Assembly: GCA_044356865.1 (NCBI GenBank)
Contig: JBIKVN010000120.1
Location: 1-9,342, forward strand
Source: JBEIUL01 sp044356865
GTDB lineage: Bacteria; Planctomycetota; Phycisphaerae; Phycisphaerales; SM1A02
DNA length: 9,342 nt
Reading direction: 5' to 3'
Shown here: piece after piece, positions 1 through 6,425 of the stretch
How the letters are laid out: each line of letters begins with the position of its first letter
Position numbering within the stretch: position 1 is the stretch's first letter
The notes under the pieces: generated by a model
Seen by the model: only the letters and a program-made list of their open reading frames with translations
The model's database searches: none
What the model was told of the DNA's origin: nothing
Position numbers and translations under genes: made by a program

Positions 1-22
1 CCAGGTCGGCCTCGGGAGTCAT
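1..22 (-). CDS. Start of an unidentified gene, cut by the window edge
   Basis: An ATG on the minus strand at 22-20 overlaps the stop codon of the upstream PTPS-family gene in a 4-bp ATGA arrangement. Only seven codons are visible (M-T-P-E-A-D-L), too few to name the product. The overlap suggests translational coupling with the PTPS-family gene, so a pterin or deazapurine function is possible, but this is inference only. Confidence 0.4.
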
Positions 23-420
23 CGGGTCGCTCCCGCCGAAGGCCGAAAGGTCGCCGCGCACCCGGGGGCCTCGGTGACCCGGACCGAGAGGACCGCGGCC
101 GCGGCGGGCAGCCGCTCCGCCAGCCGCATGGCGACCTGGCGGGCGATCTCCTCGGCCGAGGGATTCACGCGGTCGAACGGCGGAACGGCATTCAGGTCGC
201 GGTTGCGGAACGGGCCCACGATCTCGCCGAGATGCCGCTCGACCTCGTGAAAATCGAAGAGCAGGCCGTCGGCGTCGAGCTCGCCCCCGCCGATCCGGAC
301 CGTGACCCGGAAATCGTGCCCGTGCACCGGCTCGCGGGCCCCCCGGAACCTCAGGGCGTGGGCCGCCGAGAAGCTCGTCTCGACCTCGATCTCGAAGCTG
401 CCGGCGGCGGGGACGGACAT
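19..420 (-). CDS. QueD/PTPS-family protein (6-carboxytetrahydropterin synthase-like) with altered catalytic residues
   Basis: This 133-residue protein has the T-fold pterin enzyme signature. Zinc ligands are visible as His21 (in FSAAHAL) and His33/His35 (in PVHGHDF), and the C-terminal pterin-anchoring Glu is in VRVTEAPG. Length matches QueD (about 120-140 residues). QueD converts dihydroneopterin triphosphate to 6-carboxytetrahydropterin for queuosine; relatives make tetrahydrobiopterin or folate precursors. The usual CxxxHGH cysteine is absent: the segment reads R-E-P-V-H-G-H, with Glu30 three residues before the first His. The usual catalytic Asp-His pair (LDHRDLN-like) reads FRNRDLN at 71-77, so both are replaced. 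Glu in place of Cys recalls the PTPS-III type that feeds folate synthesis, but loss of Asp-His is not explained by that. The start is the only Met before the conserved core. No Shine-Dalgarno is seen; a TATACT box lies 8 nt upstream. The family call is secure, the reaction is not. Confidence 0.85.
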   Translation of the reverse strand: MSVPAAGSFEIEVETSFSAAHALRFRGAREPVHGHDFRVTVRIGGGELDADGLLFDFHEVERHLGEIVGPFRNRDLNAVPPFDRVNPSAEEIARQVAMRLAERLPAAAAVLSVRVTEAPGCAATFRPSAGATR

Positions 421-428
421 GGGAGGCG

Positions 429-434
429 AGTATA
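429..434 (-). promoter_or_regulatory. Candidate -10 box (TATACT) for the PTPS-family gene
   Basis: On the minus strand TATACT matches the -10 consensus TATAAT at 5 of 6 positions and ends 8 nt before the ATG at 420. The intervening bases (CGCCTCCC) contain no Shine-Dalgarno, so a transcript starting at or just before the ATG is possible. No good -35 hexamer is visible 16-18 nt upstream. Confidence 0.35.
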
Positions 435-552
435 GGGGTCGGTCGAGAGGCACCCGCGTCCGCCGAGAGCGAGCGAGAACGAGCCCGGCGCCGGTTTCGC
501 CGGGGATCCGGAGTGCACGAGGCCCCCCCGGCAAGCCGATGTCCGATCCGCC

Positions 553-1935
553 ATGGCCGACGCCCCGTTCATGCTCTCCGTCTCCGGCGCCCGCGGCATC
601 GTCGGCCAGACGATGACCCCGACCGTGGCCGCCGAGTTTGCCGCCGCCTTCGGCTCGTGGATCCGCTCCCGGGTCCCGGGCCGCCCCCGCCTCTGCGTCG
701 GACGCGACGGCCGGGCGGGCGGCGAGGCGCTCGCGGCGGCCGCCCGCGGGGGACTGGCCGGCGTCGGCTGCGACGTGGTCGACCTCGGCGTGACCATGAC
801 CCCGACCGTCGGGGTGATGATCGGGCATCTCGGCGGCGCGGGCGGCATGGAGATCACCGCAAGCCACAACCCGCTCGAGTGGAACGGCCTCAAGTGCCTC
901 GACTCGGACGGCCTCGCCCCCCCGCCGTCGATCGCCGCCGACATCATCGCCCGCTTCCGCGACCGGAACTTCTCGTTCGTGGGCTCGACCGAGGTCGGCC
1001 GGATCACCGGCGACTCGAGCGGTGCCGAGACGCACATCGCGAAAGTCCTCGCGCAGGTCGACCTCGCGGCGATCCGGGCCCGCCGCTTCAAGGTCGCCCT
1101 CGACTCGATCAACGCCTCGGGCTGCGTGCCCGGCAGGATGCTGCTCGAGCGGCTCGGCTGCGAGGTCACGCACCTGAACGGCGAGCCGACCGGCGTCTTC
1201 GCCCATGTGCCCGAACCGACCGAGGCGAATCTCGTCGACCTCGCCGCGGCGGTGCGGGCCGGCGGCGGGCTCGCCGCGGGCTTCGCGCAGGACCCCGACG
1301 GCGACCGCCTCGCGATCGTCGACGGGAACGGCCGCTACATCGGCGAGGAGTACACGCTGGTCCTCGCCGCGCTCCGCCTGCTGCAGCGCCGCGGGAAAGG
1401 CACGCTCGCCGCGAACCTCTCGACGAGCCGAATGATCGACGACATCGCCGCAGGCTTCCCCGGCTCGCGGGTCGTCCGCACCGCGGTCGGCGAGGCGAAC
1501 GTCGTGGTCGGACTGAAGGAACACCGCGGGATCCTCGGCGGCGAGGGCAACGGCGGCGTGATCCTGCCCGAAGTCTGCCTCGTGCGCGACTCGCTGACCG
1601 CGATGGCCCTCGTCCTCGACCTGCTCGCCGCGGACGGCCGGCCGCTCGCCGCGATCGTCGACGGGCTGCCCCGCTATGCGATGCTGAAGACCAAGCTCGA
1701 CCTCGCCGCGGTCGGCGGCGCCGCGGCGGTCGCCCCGGCGCTCGCGAAAGTCCGGGCCGCGTTCGCGAAAGAACGCCTCGACGACCGCGACGGCATCCGC
1801 ATCGACCTCGCCGACGGCTGGGTCCACCTGCGGGCGAGCAACACCGAGCCGATCGTCCGCGTCATCGCCGAAGCCCCCACCCGCGAGCGGGCCGAGCGGC
1901 TCGTCGCGGACTGCCGCGCGGCCGCCGGGCTGTGA
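553..1935 (+). CDS. glmM: Phosphoglucosamine mutase / phosphomannomutase family enzyme (archaeal-type GlmM-like)
   Basis: This 460-residue alpha-D-phosphohexomutase has all four family signatures in order. These are the phosphoserine loop TASHNP with Ser104, the Mg-binding loop DPDGDR at 247-252, the sugar-binding loop GGEGNGG at 329-335, and the phosphate-binding loop RASNTEP at 427-433. It moves phosphate between the 6 and 1 positions of a hexose or hexosamine phosphate. The GGEGNGG loop and the ASHNPLEWNGLK context resemble archaeal-type GlmM proteins common in planctomycetes, which would supply glucosamine-1-phosphate for UDP-GlcNAc. A phosphomannomutase or phosphoglucomutase role cannot be excluded from sequence. 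It is the only plus-strand gene, divergent from the PTPS-family gene and convergent with the lipoprotein gene 7 bp away. No Shine-Dalgarno precedes ATG 553; an in-frame ATG at 571 also sits before the conserved core (SGARGIVG), so the exact start is uncertain by six codons. Confidence 0.93.
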   Translation: MADAPFMLSVSGARGIVGQTMTPTVAAEFAAAFGSWIRSRVPGRPRLCVGRDGRAGGEALAAAARGGLAGVGCDVVDLGVTMTPTVGVMIGHLGGAGGMEITASHNPLEWNGLKCLDSDGLAPPPSIAADIIARFRDRNFSFVGSTEVGRITGDSSGAETHIAKVLAQVDLAAIRARRFKVALDSINASGCVPGRMLLERLGCEVTHLNGEPTGVFAHVPEPTEANLVDLAAAVRAGGGLAAGFAQDPDGDRLAIVDGNGRYIGEEYTLVLAALRLLQRRGKGTLAANLSTSRMIDDIAAGFPGSRVVRTAVGEANVVVGLKEHRGILGGEGNGGVILPEVCLVRDSLTAMALVLDLLAADGRPLAAIVDGLPRYAMLKTKLDLAAVGGAAAVAPALAKVRAAFAKERLDDRDGIRIDLADGWVHLRASNTEPIVRVIAEAPTRERAERLVADCRAAAGL

Positions 1936-1946
1936 GACGGCCTCAC
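1932..1946. terminator. Small inverted repeat spanning two convergent stop codons
   Basis: GTGAG at 1932-1936 and CTCAC at 1942-1946 form a 5-bp stem with a 5-nt loop that contains both TGA stops, one per strand. It lies exactly where the mutase and lipoprotein genes converge. The stem is short and there is no T-tract on either side, so a terminator role is only a possibility. Confidence 0.2.
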
Positions 1947-2374
1947 TTCACCGCGAGCTCGCGTTCCATCGGCACCGCCACGAGGCCGACGAGCGGACTC
2001 TTCGGGTCGAGCTGGATCTGGGCCAGCCGGATCGGCGTCGGCTGGAAGTAGCGAAGCGCCCCACCGGGGTTCGGCCCCTCGCCGCGGACATCCCAGAAGC
2101 GTTCGAAAGGCAGCCGCAGCGTCTCGCCGGGGGCGAGTCGTTCGACGAAGCACATGTACCGCTGGTTCAGCCAGAGGTCGACCTGCTCGAAGCGGCGCGG
2201 CGTGGCGTTGATCACCACCATCACGTCGCCGTCGTTGAGCACCTGCACCTGGATCGTCTCGCCCTGGCCCAGCTCCTGCGGGTAGGGCCGCGTGGCGAGC
2301 GCCGGCTCGTACCGCACCGGCCGGCACGCGGGCAACGCGAACGCCCCGAGCAACAGGAAGGCCGCGAGCCTCAC
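1943..2374 (-). CDS. Small predicted lipoprotein of unknown function
   Basis: The 143-residue product begins MRLAAFLLLGAFALPAC: one Arg, a hydrophobic stretch, then a lipobox L-P-A-C with the lipidated Cys at 17. This predicts signal peptidase II processing and membrane anchoring facing the periplasm. The mature part has alternating hydrophobic residues suggesting a beta-sandwich (IQVQVLNDGDVMVVINATP, then APGETLRLPFERF) and no catalytic motif that I recognise. The GTG start at 2374 overlaps the thyX TGA in a 4-bp GTGA, and GAGG at 2386-2383 lies 8 nt upstream. Both support this start and translational coupling to ThyX. Coupling to a nucleotide enzyme gives no functional hint; co-transcription with the envelope protease further upstream may be more telling. 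I do not recognise the family. Confidence 0.8.
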   Translation of the reverse strand: MRLAAFLLLGAFALPACRPVRYEPALATRPYPQELGQGETIQVQVLNDGDVMVVINATPRRFEQVDLWLNQRYMCFVERLAPGETLRLPFERFWDVRGEGPNPGGALRYFQPTPIRLAQIQLDPKSPLVGLVAVPMERELAVK

Positions 2375-3279
2375 TGGCCGAGCCTCGCCCGCTTCGCGTC
2401 CCACTCGGCGATCTCGCGCTTGTTCGTCGAGGCGAGCGGCTGCCCCGTGCGAAGCGCCTCGATCTCGAGCCCGGTCAGGTGCATCGCGTCCAGGCGGTAA
2501 TCCTCGAACGCCTCGCAGGCAACCGGGGCGATCGGCTTGAGCAGCCGGTACATCGCCCGCGCGTAGTCCTGGATCTCGACCTGGGCGTGCGGGTCCATCC
2601 GCAGCGAGAGGAAGTGGAAGAGGTTGTGCAGGTCGCACTTCCAGTACCACTCGGTGTAGACCGAGACCGGCAGCGCCGCCCGGGCGATCTCGCGGGCGAG
2701 GCCCTGCTCGGTGAGCTTCAGGTACTCGGCGTAGTTCTCCTCGGCACGGTCGAGGAGCTGCAGGAACTGCTCCGCCGTGCCGATGTCGACCGGGGCGTCG
2801 CCGCCCTGCCGGTTGGTCGCGCTCTGCTGGCGGATGTCCTCGACGCTCGGCCGGTAGAAGCGGTCGGGCACGATCGAGTAGCGGGCCGAATACTCGTTCA
2901 CGTTCGCGGTGCGGTGACGGATCCACTGCCGCGCGACGAAGATCGGCATGACCACGTGGAACTTCAGCTCGACCATCTCGAACGGCGTCGAGTGGCGGTG
3001 CCGCATCAGGTAGCGGACGAGCCCGCGGTCCTCGCTCACCTGCTTGGTCCCCTGCCCGTACGAGACGCGGGCCGACTGCACGATGGCGAAGTCGGCGGTG
3101 TGGCCCTGCGGGACGAGTCGCGGCATCGCGTCGACGAGGGCGACGAGGCCGTGGTCGTGGACGGGGATCTCGAGCCGGCTCGCCCCGTCCATGACGTCGC
3201 GGAGCGGGGTCTCGGGCTCGACGCGCCGGATCGGCGTGTCGTCGACGGGGCGGTGGGTGGCGGCGGAGGTGGCGCTCAT
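2371..3279 (-). CDS. thyX: Flavin-dependent thymidylate synthase ThyX
   Basis: This 302-residue protein carries the diagnostic ThyX motif RHRx7S (RHRTANVNEYS, 121-131). Other conserved segments are ARVSYGQGTK (70-79), HRHSTPFE (94-101) and DLHNLFHFLSLRMDPHAQ near 216-233. ThyX makes dTMP from dUMP using FAD, NADPH and methylenetetrahydrofolate, producing tetrahydrofolate rather than dihydrofolate, and works as a cytoplasmic homotetramer. The frame stays open to an earlier ATG at 3378, but that would overlap the upstream gene by about 90 bp and add a Pro/Arg-rich tail. ATG 3279, 7 nt after the upstream stop, is preferred. No Shine-Dalgarno is visible, so reinitiation after the upstream stop is likely. 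The stop overlaps the GTG of the lipoprotein gene. Length and the DLHNLFHFL segment resemble the longer alphaproteobacterial-type ThyX proteins. Confidence 0.96.
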   Translation of the reverse strand: MSATSAATHRPVDDTPIRRVEPETPLRDVMDGASRLEIPVHDHGLVALVDAMPRLVPQGHTADFAIVQSARVSYGQGTKQVSEDRGLVRYLMRHRHSTPFEMVELKFHVVMPIFVARQWIRHRTANVNEYSARYSIVPDRFYRPSVEDIRQQSATNRQGGDAPVDIGTAEQFLQLLDRAEENYAEYLKLTEQGLAREIARAALPVSVYTEWYWKCDLHNLFHFLSLRMDPHAQVEIQDYARAMYRLLKPIAPVACEAFEDYRLDAMHLTGLEIEALRTGQPLASTNKREIAEWDAKRARLGQ

Positions 3280-3286
3280 GGCGGAC

Positions 3287-3808
3287 TCAGGGGCGATCGG
3301 GCCCGGGGGCCGGAATGGTCGCAGATTCCCCGGGCGGAGACGCGACGCGGGGGGCGAATCCGGCCTTTCCGCGGGCATCGAGCCAGCCGTTCACCTCGCT
3401 GATGGTGCCGACGCCCGACGGCAGCCCGTCCGGGGCGAGGTACGGGGCCGCGGCGCCGCTGGCGGTCCAGAGCACCCGGATCTCGCGGAGGGCGTCGGGA
3501 AGCGGCTTGGCGGCCAGCCCCGCGAGCGCCGAAGCCCGATCGCGGGGCCACTCCCCCGCCGGCACCTCGGCGACGGCGTCGCCCCCCGGACCGAACCCGA
3601 GCAACGGCTCTTCACCCGCCGGGAAGCACCCGTGGACACCGGCGTAGGACAGCATCGCCCACGCGAGACTGCGGAGGCTGCGATCGGTCTCGACGGCGGT
3701 GCGGCGGACCCCCGCGGTCACGCGGAAACCGACGATGGTGATCGCCACCGCGGCGATCCCGAGGACGATGGTGAAGACGCGGGCCGCGGTCCGCCCGTCG
3801 ACGGTCAC
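3287..3808 (-). CDS. Small single-pass membrane protein with a pilin-like (DUF1559-like) stretch, function unknown
   Basis: The 173-residue product has one N-terminal membrane segment (about residues 11-30, VFTIVLGIAAVAITIVGFRV). It is followed by a basic stretch and a helix running into SLAWAMLSYAGVHGCFPAGEE (48-67). That resembles the 'LGLALHNYHxxxGxFPP' region of planctomycete DUF1559 pseudopilins, but the type IV prepilin cleavage motif (GFTLIE-like) is missing. The remainder is Ala/Gly/Pro-rich with a proline-rich tail. The GTG start at 3808 overlaps the TGA of the ABC ATPase gene in a GTGA, and GAGGGG at 3822-3817 lies 8 nt upstream. Both fix the start. ThyX begins 7 nt after its stop. 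It may be an exported or anchored envelope protein; the pilin relationship is inference from one short region. Confidence 0.75.
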   Translation of the reverse strand: MTVDGRTAARVFTIVLGIAAVAITIVGFRVTAGVRRTAVETDRSLRSLAWAMLSYAGVHGCFPAGEEPLLGFGPGGDAVAEVPAGEWPRDRASALAGLAAKPLPDALREIRVLWTASGAAAPYLAPDGLPSGVGTISEVNGWLDARGKAGFAPRVASPPGESATIPAPGPDRP

Positions 3809-4689
3809 GTCCGCATCCCCTCGAACTTCACGCGTTCCTTCTGCCGCCGCGGGTCGGCCTCGGGGACCGCCGACAGCAGGGCCCGCGTGTAGGAATGCTC
3901 CGGCCGGTTGATGATCCGGTCGCGGTCGCCCTCCTCGACGATGCGGCCGTTCCACATGACCGCGATCCGGTCGCAGATGTGGTGGACGACCGCCATGTCG
4001 TGCGAGATGAAGAGGTAGGAGAGGCCGAACTCCTTCTGGAGGTCGCCGAGGAGATTCAGGATCTGCGACTGGACCGAGACGTCGAGGGCCGAGGTCGGCT
4101 CGTCGCAGACGATGAAGTCGGGCCGCAGCGCGAGAGCCCGGGCTATGCCGATCCGCTGCCGCTGGCCGCCGGAGAACTCGTGCGGATAGCGGTCGGCGGC
4201 GCCGCGCCAGAGCCCGCACCGCTCGAGCAGCGCCCCGACCTGCTCGCGCAGCTCGTCGCCCTTCGCCATGCCGTGGACCTCGAGCGGCTCGCCGACGAGG
4301 CTTCCGACGCGCATCCGCGGGTTCAGCGAGCCGCCGGGATCCTGGAAGATGATCTGCATCCGGCGACGGGCCTGCCGCAGCTCGGCCGAGGGCATCGCCA
4401 GCACGTCGCGGCCGTCGAAGAGCACGCCACCGCCGGTCGGCTCGAGCAGCCGCAGGATGGCCCGGCCGACCGTCGTCTTGCCGCAGCCGGACTCGCCCAC
4501 GAGCCCGAGCGTCTCGCCCTTCCTCAGATGGAACGAGACGCCGTCGACGGCCTTGACCGTTCCCACCCGCCGCTGGAGCAGCCCGCGGCGCACCGGGAAG
4601 TGCATCTTCAGGTCAACGACCTCGAGCAGCGGCCGCTCGAGGAGGGCCTGCTGCTCGCTGAGACCCGGACGGGGGTCAGGGGAAACCAT
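3805..4689 (-). CDS. Oligo/dipeptide-type ABC transporter ATP-binding protein (DppF/OppF-like)
   Basis: The 294-residue protein contains a full ABC ATPase: Walker A GESGCGKTT (65-73), Q-loop Gln116 in IIFQDP, signature FSGGQRQRIG (172-181), Walker B IVCDE ending at Glu197, and H-loop His230 in FISHD. The N-terminal 'VKAVDGVSF' context, SLNPRM after the Q-loop, and the C-terminal PEHSYTRALLSAVP segment (263-276) are typical of the nickel/peptide transporter subfamily, where this subunit pairs with DppD/OppD. No permease, binding protein or second ATPase is in the window, so it is an orphan here and its substrate is unknown. It starts 21 bp after the protease stop and overlaps the next gene by 4 bp (GTGA). 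ATG 4689 has no Shine-Dalgarno, and a TATCAT box lies 8 nt upstream. Confidence 0.95.
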   Translation of the reverse strand: MVSPDPRPGLSEQQALLERPLLEVVDLKMHFPVRRGLLQRRVGTVKAVDGVSFHLRKGETLGLVGESGCGKTTVGRAILRLLEPTGGGVLFDGRDVLAMPSAELRQARRRMQIIFQDPGGSLNPRMRVGSLVGEPLEVHGMAKGDELREQVGALLERCGLWRGAADRYPHEFSGGQRQRIGIARALALRPDFIVCDEPTSALDVSVQSQILNLLGDLQKEFGLSYLFISHDMAVVHHICDRIAVMWNGRIVEEGDRDRIINRPEHSYTRALLSAVPEADPRRQKERVKFEGMRT

Positions 4690-4697
4690 GGGTCGCG

Positions 4698-4703
4698 ATG
4701 ATA
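4698..4703 (-). promoter_or_regulatory. Candidate internal -10 box (TATCAT) before the ABC ATPase gene
   Basis: In the 21-bp gap after the protease stop, the minus strand reads TATCAT (5 of 6 matches to TATAAT), ending 8 nt before ATG 4689. The intervening CGCGACCC has no Shine-Dalgarno. A start site here would give a nearly leaderless transcript independent of the protease. A -35 element would fall inside the protease gene; none was convincing. Confidence 0.3.
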
Positions 4704-4710
4704 CGGCCGT

Positions 4711-6207
4711 TCACAGGAGCGGGAGCACCATGTTCCGGACCTGACCGTCGGGCGTCACGAAGGTCAGCGGGATCTGGTACGCCCCCGGCATCCGCCGCAC
4801 GTTCTCGAGGTAGCGGCCGACCCGCAGGTACAGCTCGTCCTCGCTCACCACCGACTGGCCGAGCACCTCGACCACGATCGAGCCGGTCGGCATCACCGAG
4901 GCGATCTCGGATTCGGGGCGGACCGCGGCGACCAGCACCCCGCGGCGGAACGGGATCTCGCGCTCGCGGCAGTTGGCCTGCGTGGCGGTCTCGAGGTCCT
5001 CGATGCCGAGGCGGCCGATCGCCTGGATGAAGAGCGGCGTCGCCCGACGGGCGGGCTCGAGCTTCCCGAGGGCGATGCGGAAGTCGCGGCTCTCGCTGGT
5101 GCCGGTCTCGGGCGAGATGCGCCAGACCTCGAGGGTGATCTCGGCCCCGGGACGCTTGCTCGAGATGATCGCGGGCACGAGCCGGTCGCTCGTGATCGGG
5201 CGGCCGTCGATGCGGGTGATCACGTCACCGATCCGCAAGCCGGCCCGGCCGGCCGGCGAGCTCTCGTCGAGACCGGTGATGACCGCGCCCTCTCCGCGAA
5301 AGTTCTCGTGGACGAACGCATAGATCGGCTGCGCGGCCGCCGAATGCAGCAGCGGATTCGCCGGGTCGTCGACGCTCACGCCGAGGAACCCCTTCTGCAC
5401 GTCGCCGGTCTCGATGAGCTGCGAGACCACGCTCTCGATCATGGTCATGGGGATCGCGAGGCCGATGCCCGCGAACTGCCCCTGGCCGACGACATTGCCG
5501 CGACCGGTCGCGATCGCGGTGTTCATGCCGACCACGCGGCCGCGGATGTCGGTCAGCGGACCGCCGGAGTTCCCGGGGTTGATCGCGGCGTCGACCTGGA
5601 TGAAGTCCTGGTACAGGATCTCGTTCAGGCCCGCCGAGCGGCCGAGGCCCGAGACGATGCCCGAGCTCATCGAGAAGCGGAAGTCGAAGGGCGAGCCGAA
5701 GGCGTACACGAGATCGCCCTGCTGGAGCTCGTTGCTGTCGCCGCGGCGGGCCGGGTGGAGGTTCGACGCGTCGACCTTGAGCACCGCGATGTCGGTGGGC
5801 AGGTCGAGGCCGACCACTTCCGCCTCGCGAAGGTCCCCGCCCGCGAGCTGCACCTGCACGCGGCTGGCCCCGTCGACCACGTGGGCGTTCGTGACCACAT
5901 GGCCCTCCTCGTCGTAGACCCAGCCGGAGCCGCTCGAGACATAGGGCTGCGACGCGCTCCGTCGCCGGACCTCGCCGACCACCGAGACATGCACGACGCT
6001 CGGCTCGACCATCCGGGCGATGTCGCGGTTGGCCTCGTTGATCCGCTCGAGCACGCTCCCGTCGTCGAGCCGGTTGGCGGCCTCGACGATCTCGACCGAG
6101 GTCTGGGCGTGGGTGAAGGTCCGCACGGCCATCGGGCCGGCGAGCAGGGCGAAACCGGCGGCGCCGAGGACGACGAGGCCGGGACCGTAGGAATGCAGGT
6201 GGCGCAT
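4711..6207 (-). CDS. HtrA/DegP-type trypsin-like serine protease with PDZ domains
   Basis: The 498-residue protein starts with a signal/anchor segment (about 8-28, rich in Leu/Ala/Gly) and so is probably periplasmic or membrane-tethered. The S1C protease domain has His109 in VVTNAHVV, Asp139 in TDIAVLKV and Ser214 in NPGNSGGPL, a complete catalytic triad. A PDZ domain follows (about 272-381) with carboxylate-binding loop GFLGV and the core SPAGRAGLRIGDVI. The last 115 residues (about 385-498) look like a second, divergent PDZ-like unit ending in QVRNMVLPLL. Such proteases degrade or refold damaged envelope proteins. The frame is open further upstream to an ATG at 6267, but ATG 6207 is preferred: GGAG at 6218-6215 sits 7 nt before it and the signal segment follows directly. 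It heads the run leading to the ABC ATPase, membrane protein, ThyX and lipoprotein. Confidence 0.95.
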   Translation of the reverse strand: MRHLHSYGPGLVVLGAAGFALLAGPMAVRTFTHAQTSVEIVEAANRLDDGSVLERINEANRDIARMVEPSVVHVSVVGEVRRRSASQPYVSSGSGWVYDEEGHVVTNAHVVDGASRVQVQLAGGDLREAEVVGLDLPTDIAVLKVDASNLHPARRGDSNELQQGDLVYAFGSPFDFRFSMSSGIVSGLGRSAGLNEILYQDFIQVDAAINPGNSGGPLTDIRGRVVGMNTAIATGRGNVVGQGQFAGIGLAIPMTMIESVVSQLIETGDVQKGFLGVSVDDPANPLLHSAAAQPIYAFVHENFRGEGAVITGLDESSPAGRAGLRIGDVITRIDGRPITSDRLVPAIISSKRPGAEITLEVWRISPETGTSESRDFRIALGKLEPARRATPLFIQAIGRLGIEDLETATQANCREREIPFRRGVLVAAVRPESEIASVMPTGSIVVEVLGQSVVSEDELYLRVGRYLENVRRMPGAYQIPLTFVTPDGQVRNMVLPLL

Positions 6208-6230
6208 GGTTCGGCTCCGGGGAGGGCCTG

Positions 6231-6259
6231 ATTGTTGCCGGGGTCGCGTCGGGGTTCCA
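6231..6259 (-). promoter_or_regulatory. Weak candidate promoter for the HtrA-type protease
   Basis: On the minus strand AACAAT (6236-6231, 4 of 6 matches to TATAAT) lies 17 nt after GGAAC (6258-6254). The predicted start near 6225 would give a leader of roughly 17 nt containing the GGAG ribosome site. GGAAC is also the core of ECF sigma-E type -35 elements, which control degP in enterobacteria, but the -10 does not fit that class well. Confidence 0.22.
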
Positions 6260-6271
6260 CCGGGCAAGCCG

Positions 6272-6312
6272 GGATCGCGAAGGCCCCCGGAAGGGGTTCA
6301 CCTTCGCGATCC
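6272..6312. repeat. Perfect inverted repeat with 12-bp arms, candidate terminator or leader hairpin
   Basis: GGATCGCGAAGG at 6272-6283 and its exact reverse complement at 6301-6312 flank a 17-nt loop. The loop itself contains CCCC-GGAA-GGGG (6285-6296), so the whole folds into one long, stacked hairpin. It lies 113 bp beyond the panB stop and 64 bp before the protease start, both on the minus strand. It could end panB transcription or form part of a leader for the protease. No U-tract follows on either strand, so it is not a textbook intrinsic terminator. Confidence 0.5.
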
Positions 6313-6328
6313 GGCCGCCGGTCCGGAA

Positions 6329-6348
6329 GCGTTCCCGCCGAGGGACGC
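6329..6348. repeat. Second, smaller hairpin downstream of panB
   Basis: GCG-T-TCCC at 6329-6336 and GGGA-CGC at 6342-6348 form a 7-bp stem with one bulged T and the loop GCCGA. It sits between panB and the longer inverted repeat, 77 bp past the panB stop. No U-tract follows. The two hairpins together may form a termination region. Confidence 0.25.
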
Positions 6349-6425
6349 AGGAAGGCCCGTGAAGGTTCGGTCCCCGCCACGAATTGGGATGGAAGTCGCC
6401 GGATACCGGACCGCAGGCGCCGCAG

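Noticed and set aside
421..552. A promoter and ribosome site for the plus-strand mutase in the divergent spacer
   Set aside because: I found no convincing -35/-10 pair or Shine-Dalgarno before ATG 553. The palindrome CCGGCGCCGG at 485-494 is short and typical of this base composition.
19..1827. A 602-codon minus-strand open frame running through the antisense of the mutase gene into the PTPS-family gene
   Set aside because: Only the last 133 codons (from ATG 420) show family conservation. The rest is Arg/Asp/Gly-rich antisense of a well-supported plus-strand enzyme, as expected in GC-rich DNA.
3895..4701. A 268-codon plus-strand frame opposite the ABC ATPase
   Set aside because: The opposite strand has complete Walker A, signature, Walker B and H-loop motifs; the plus-strand product is a compositional shadow.
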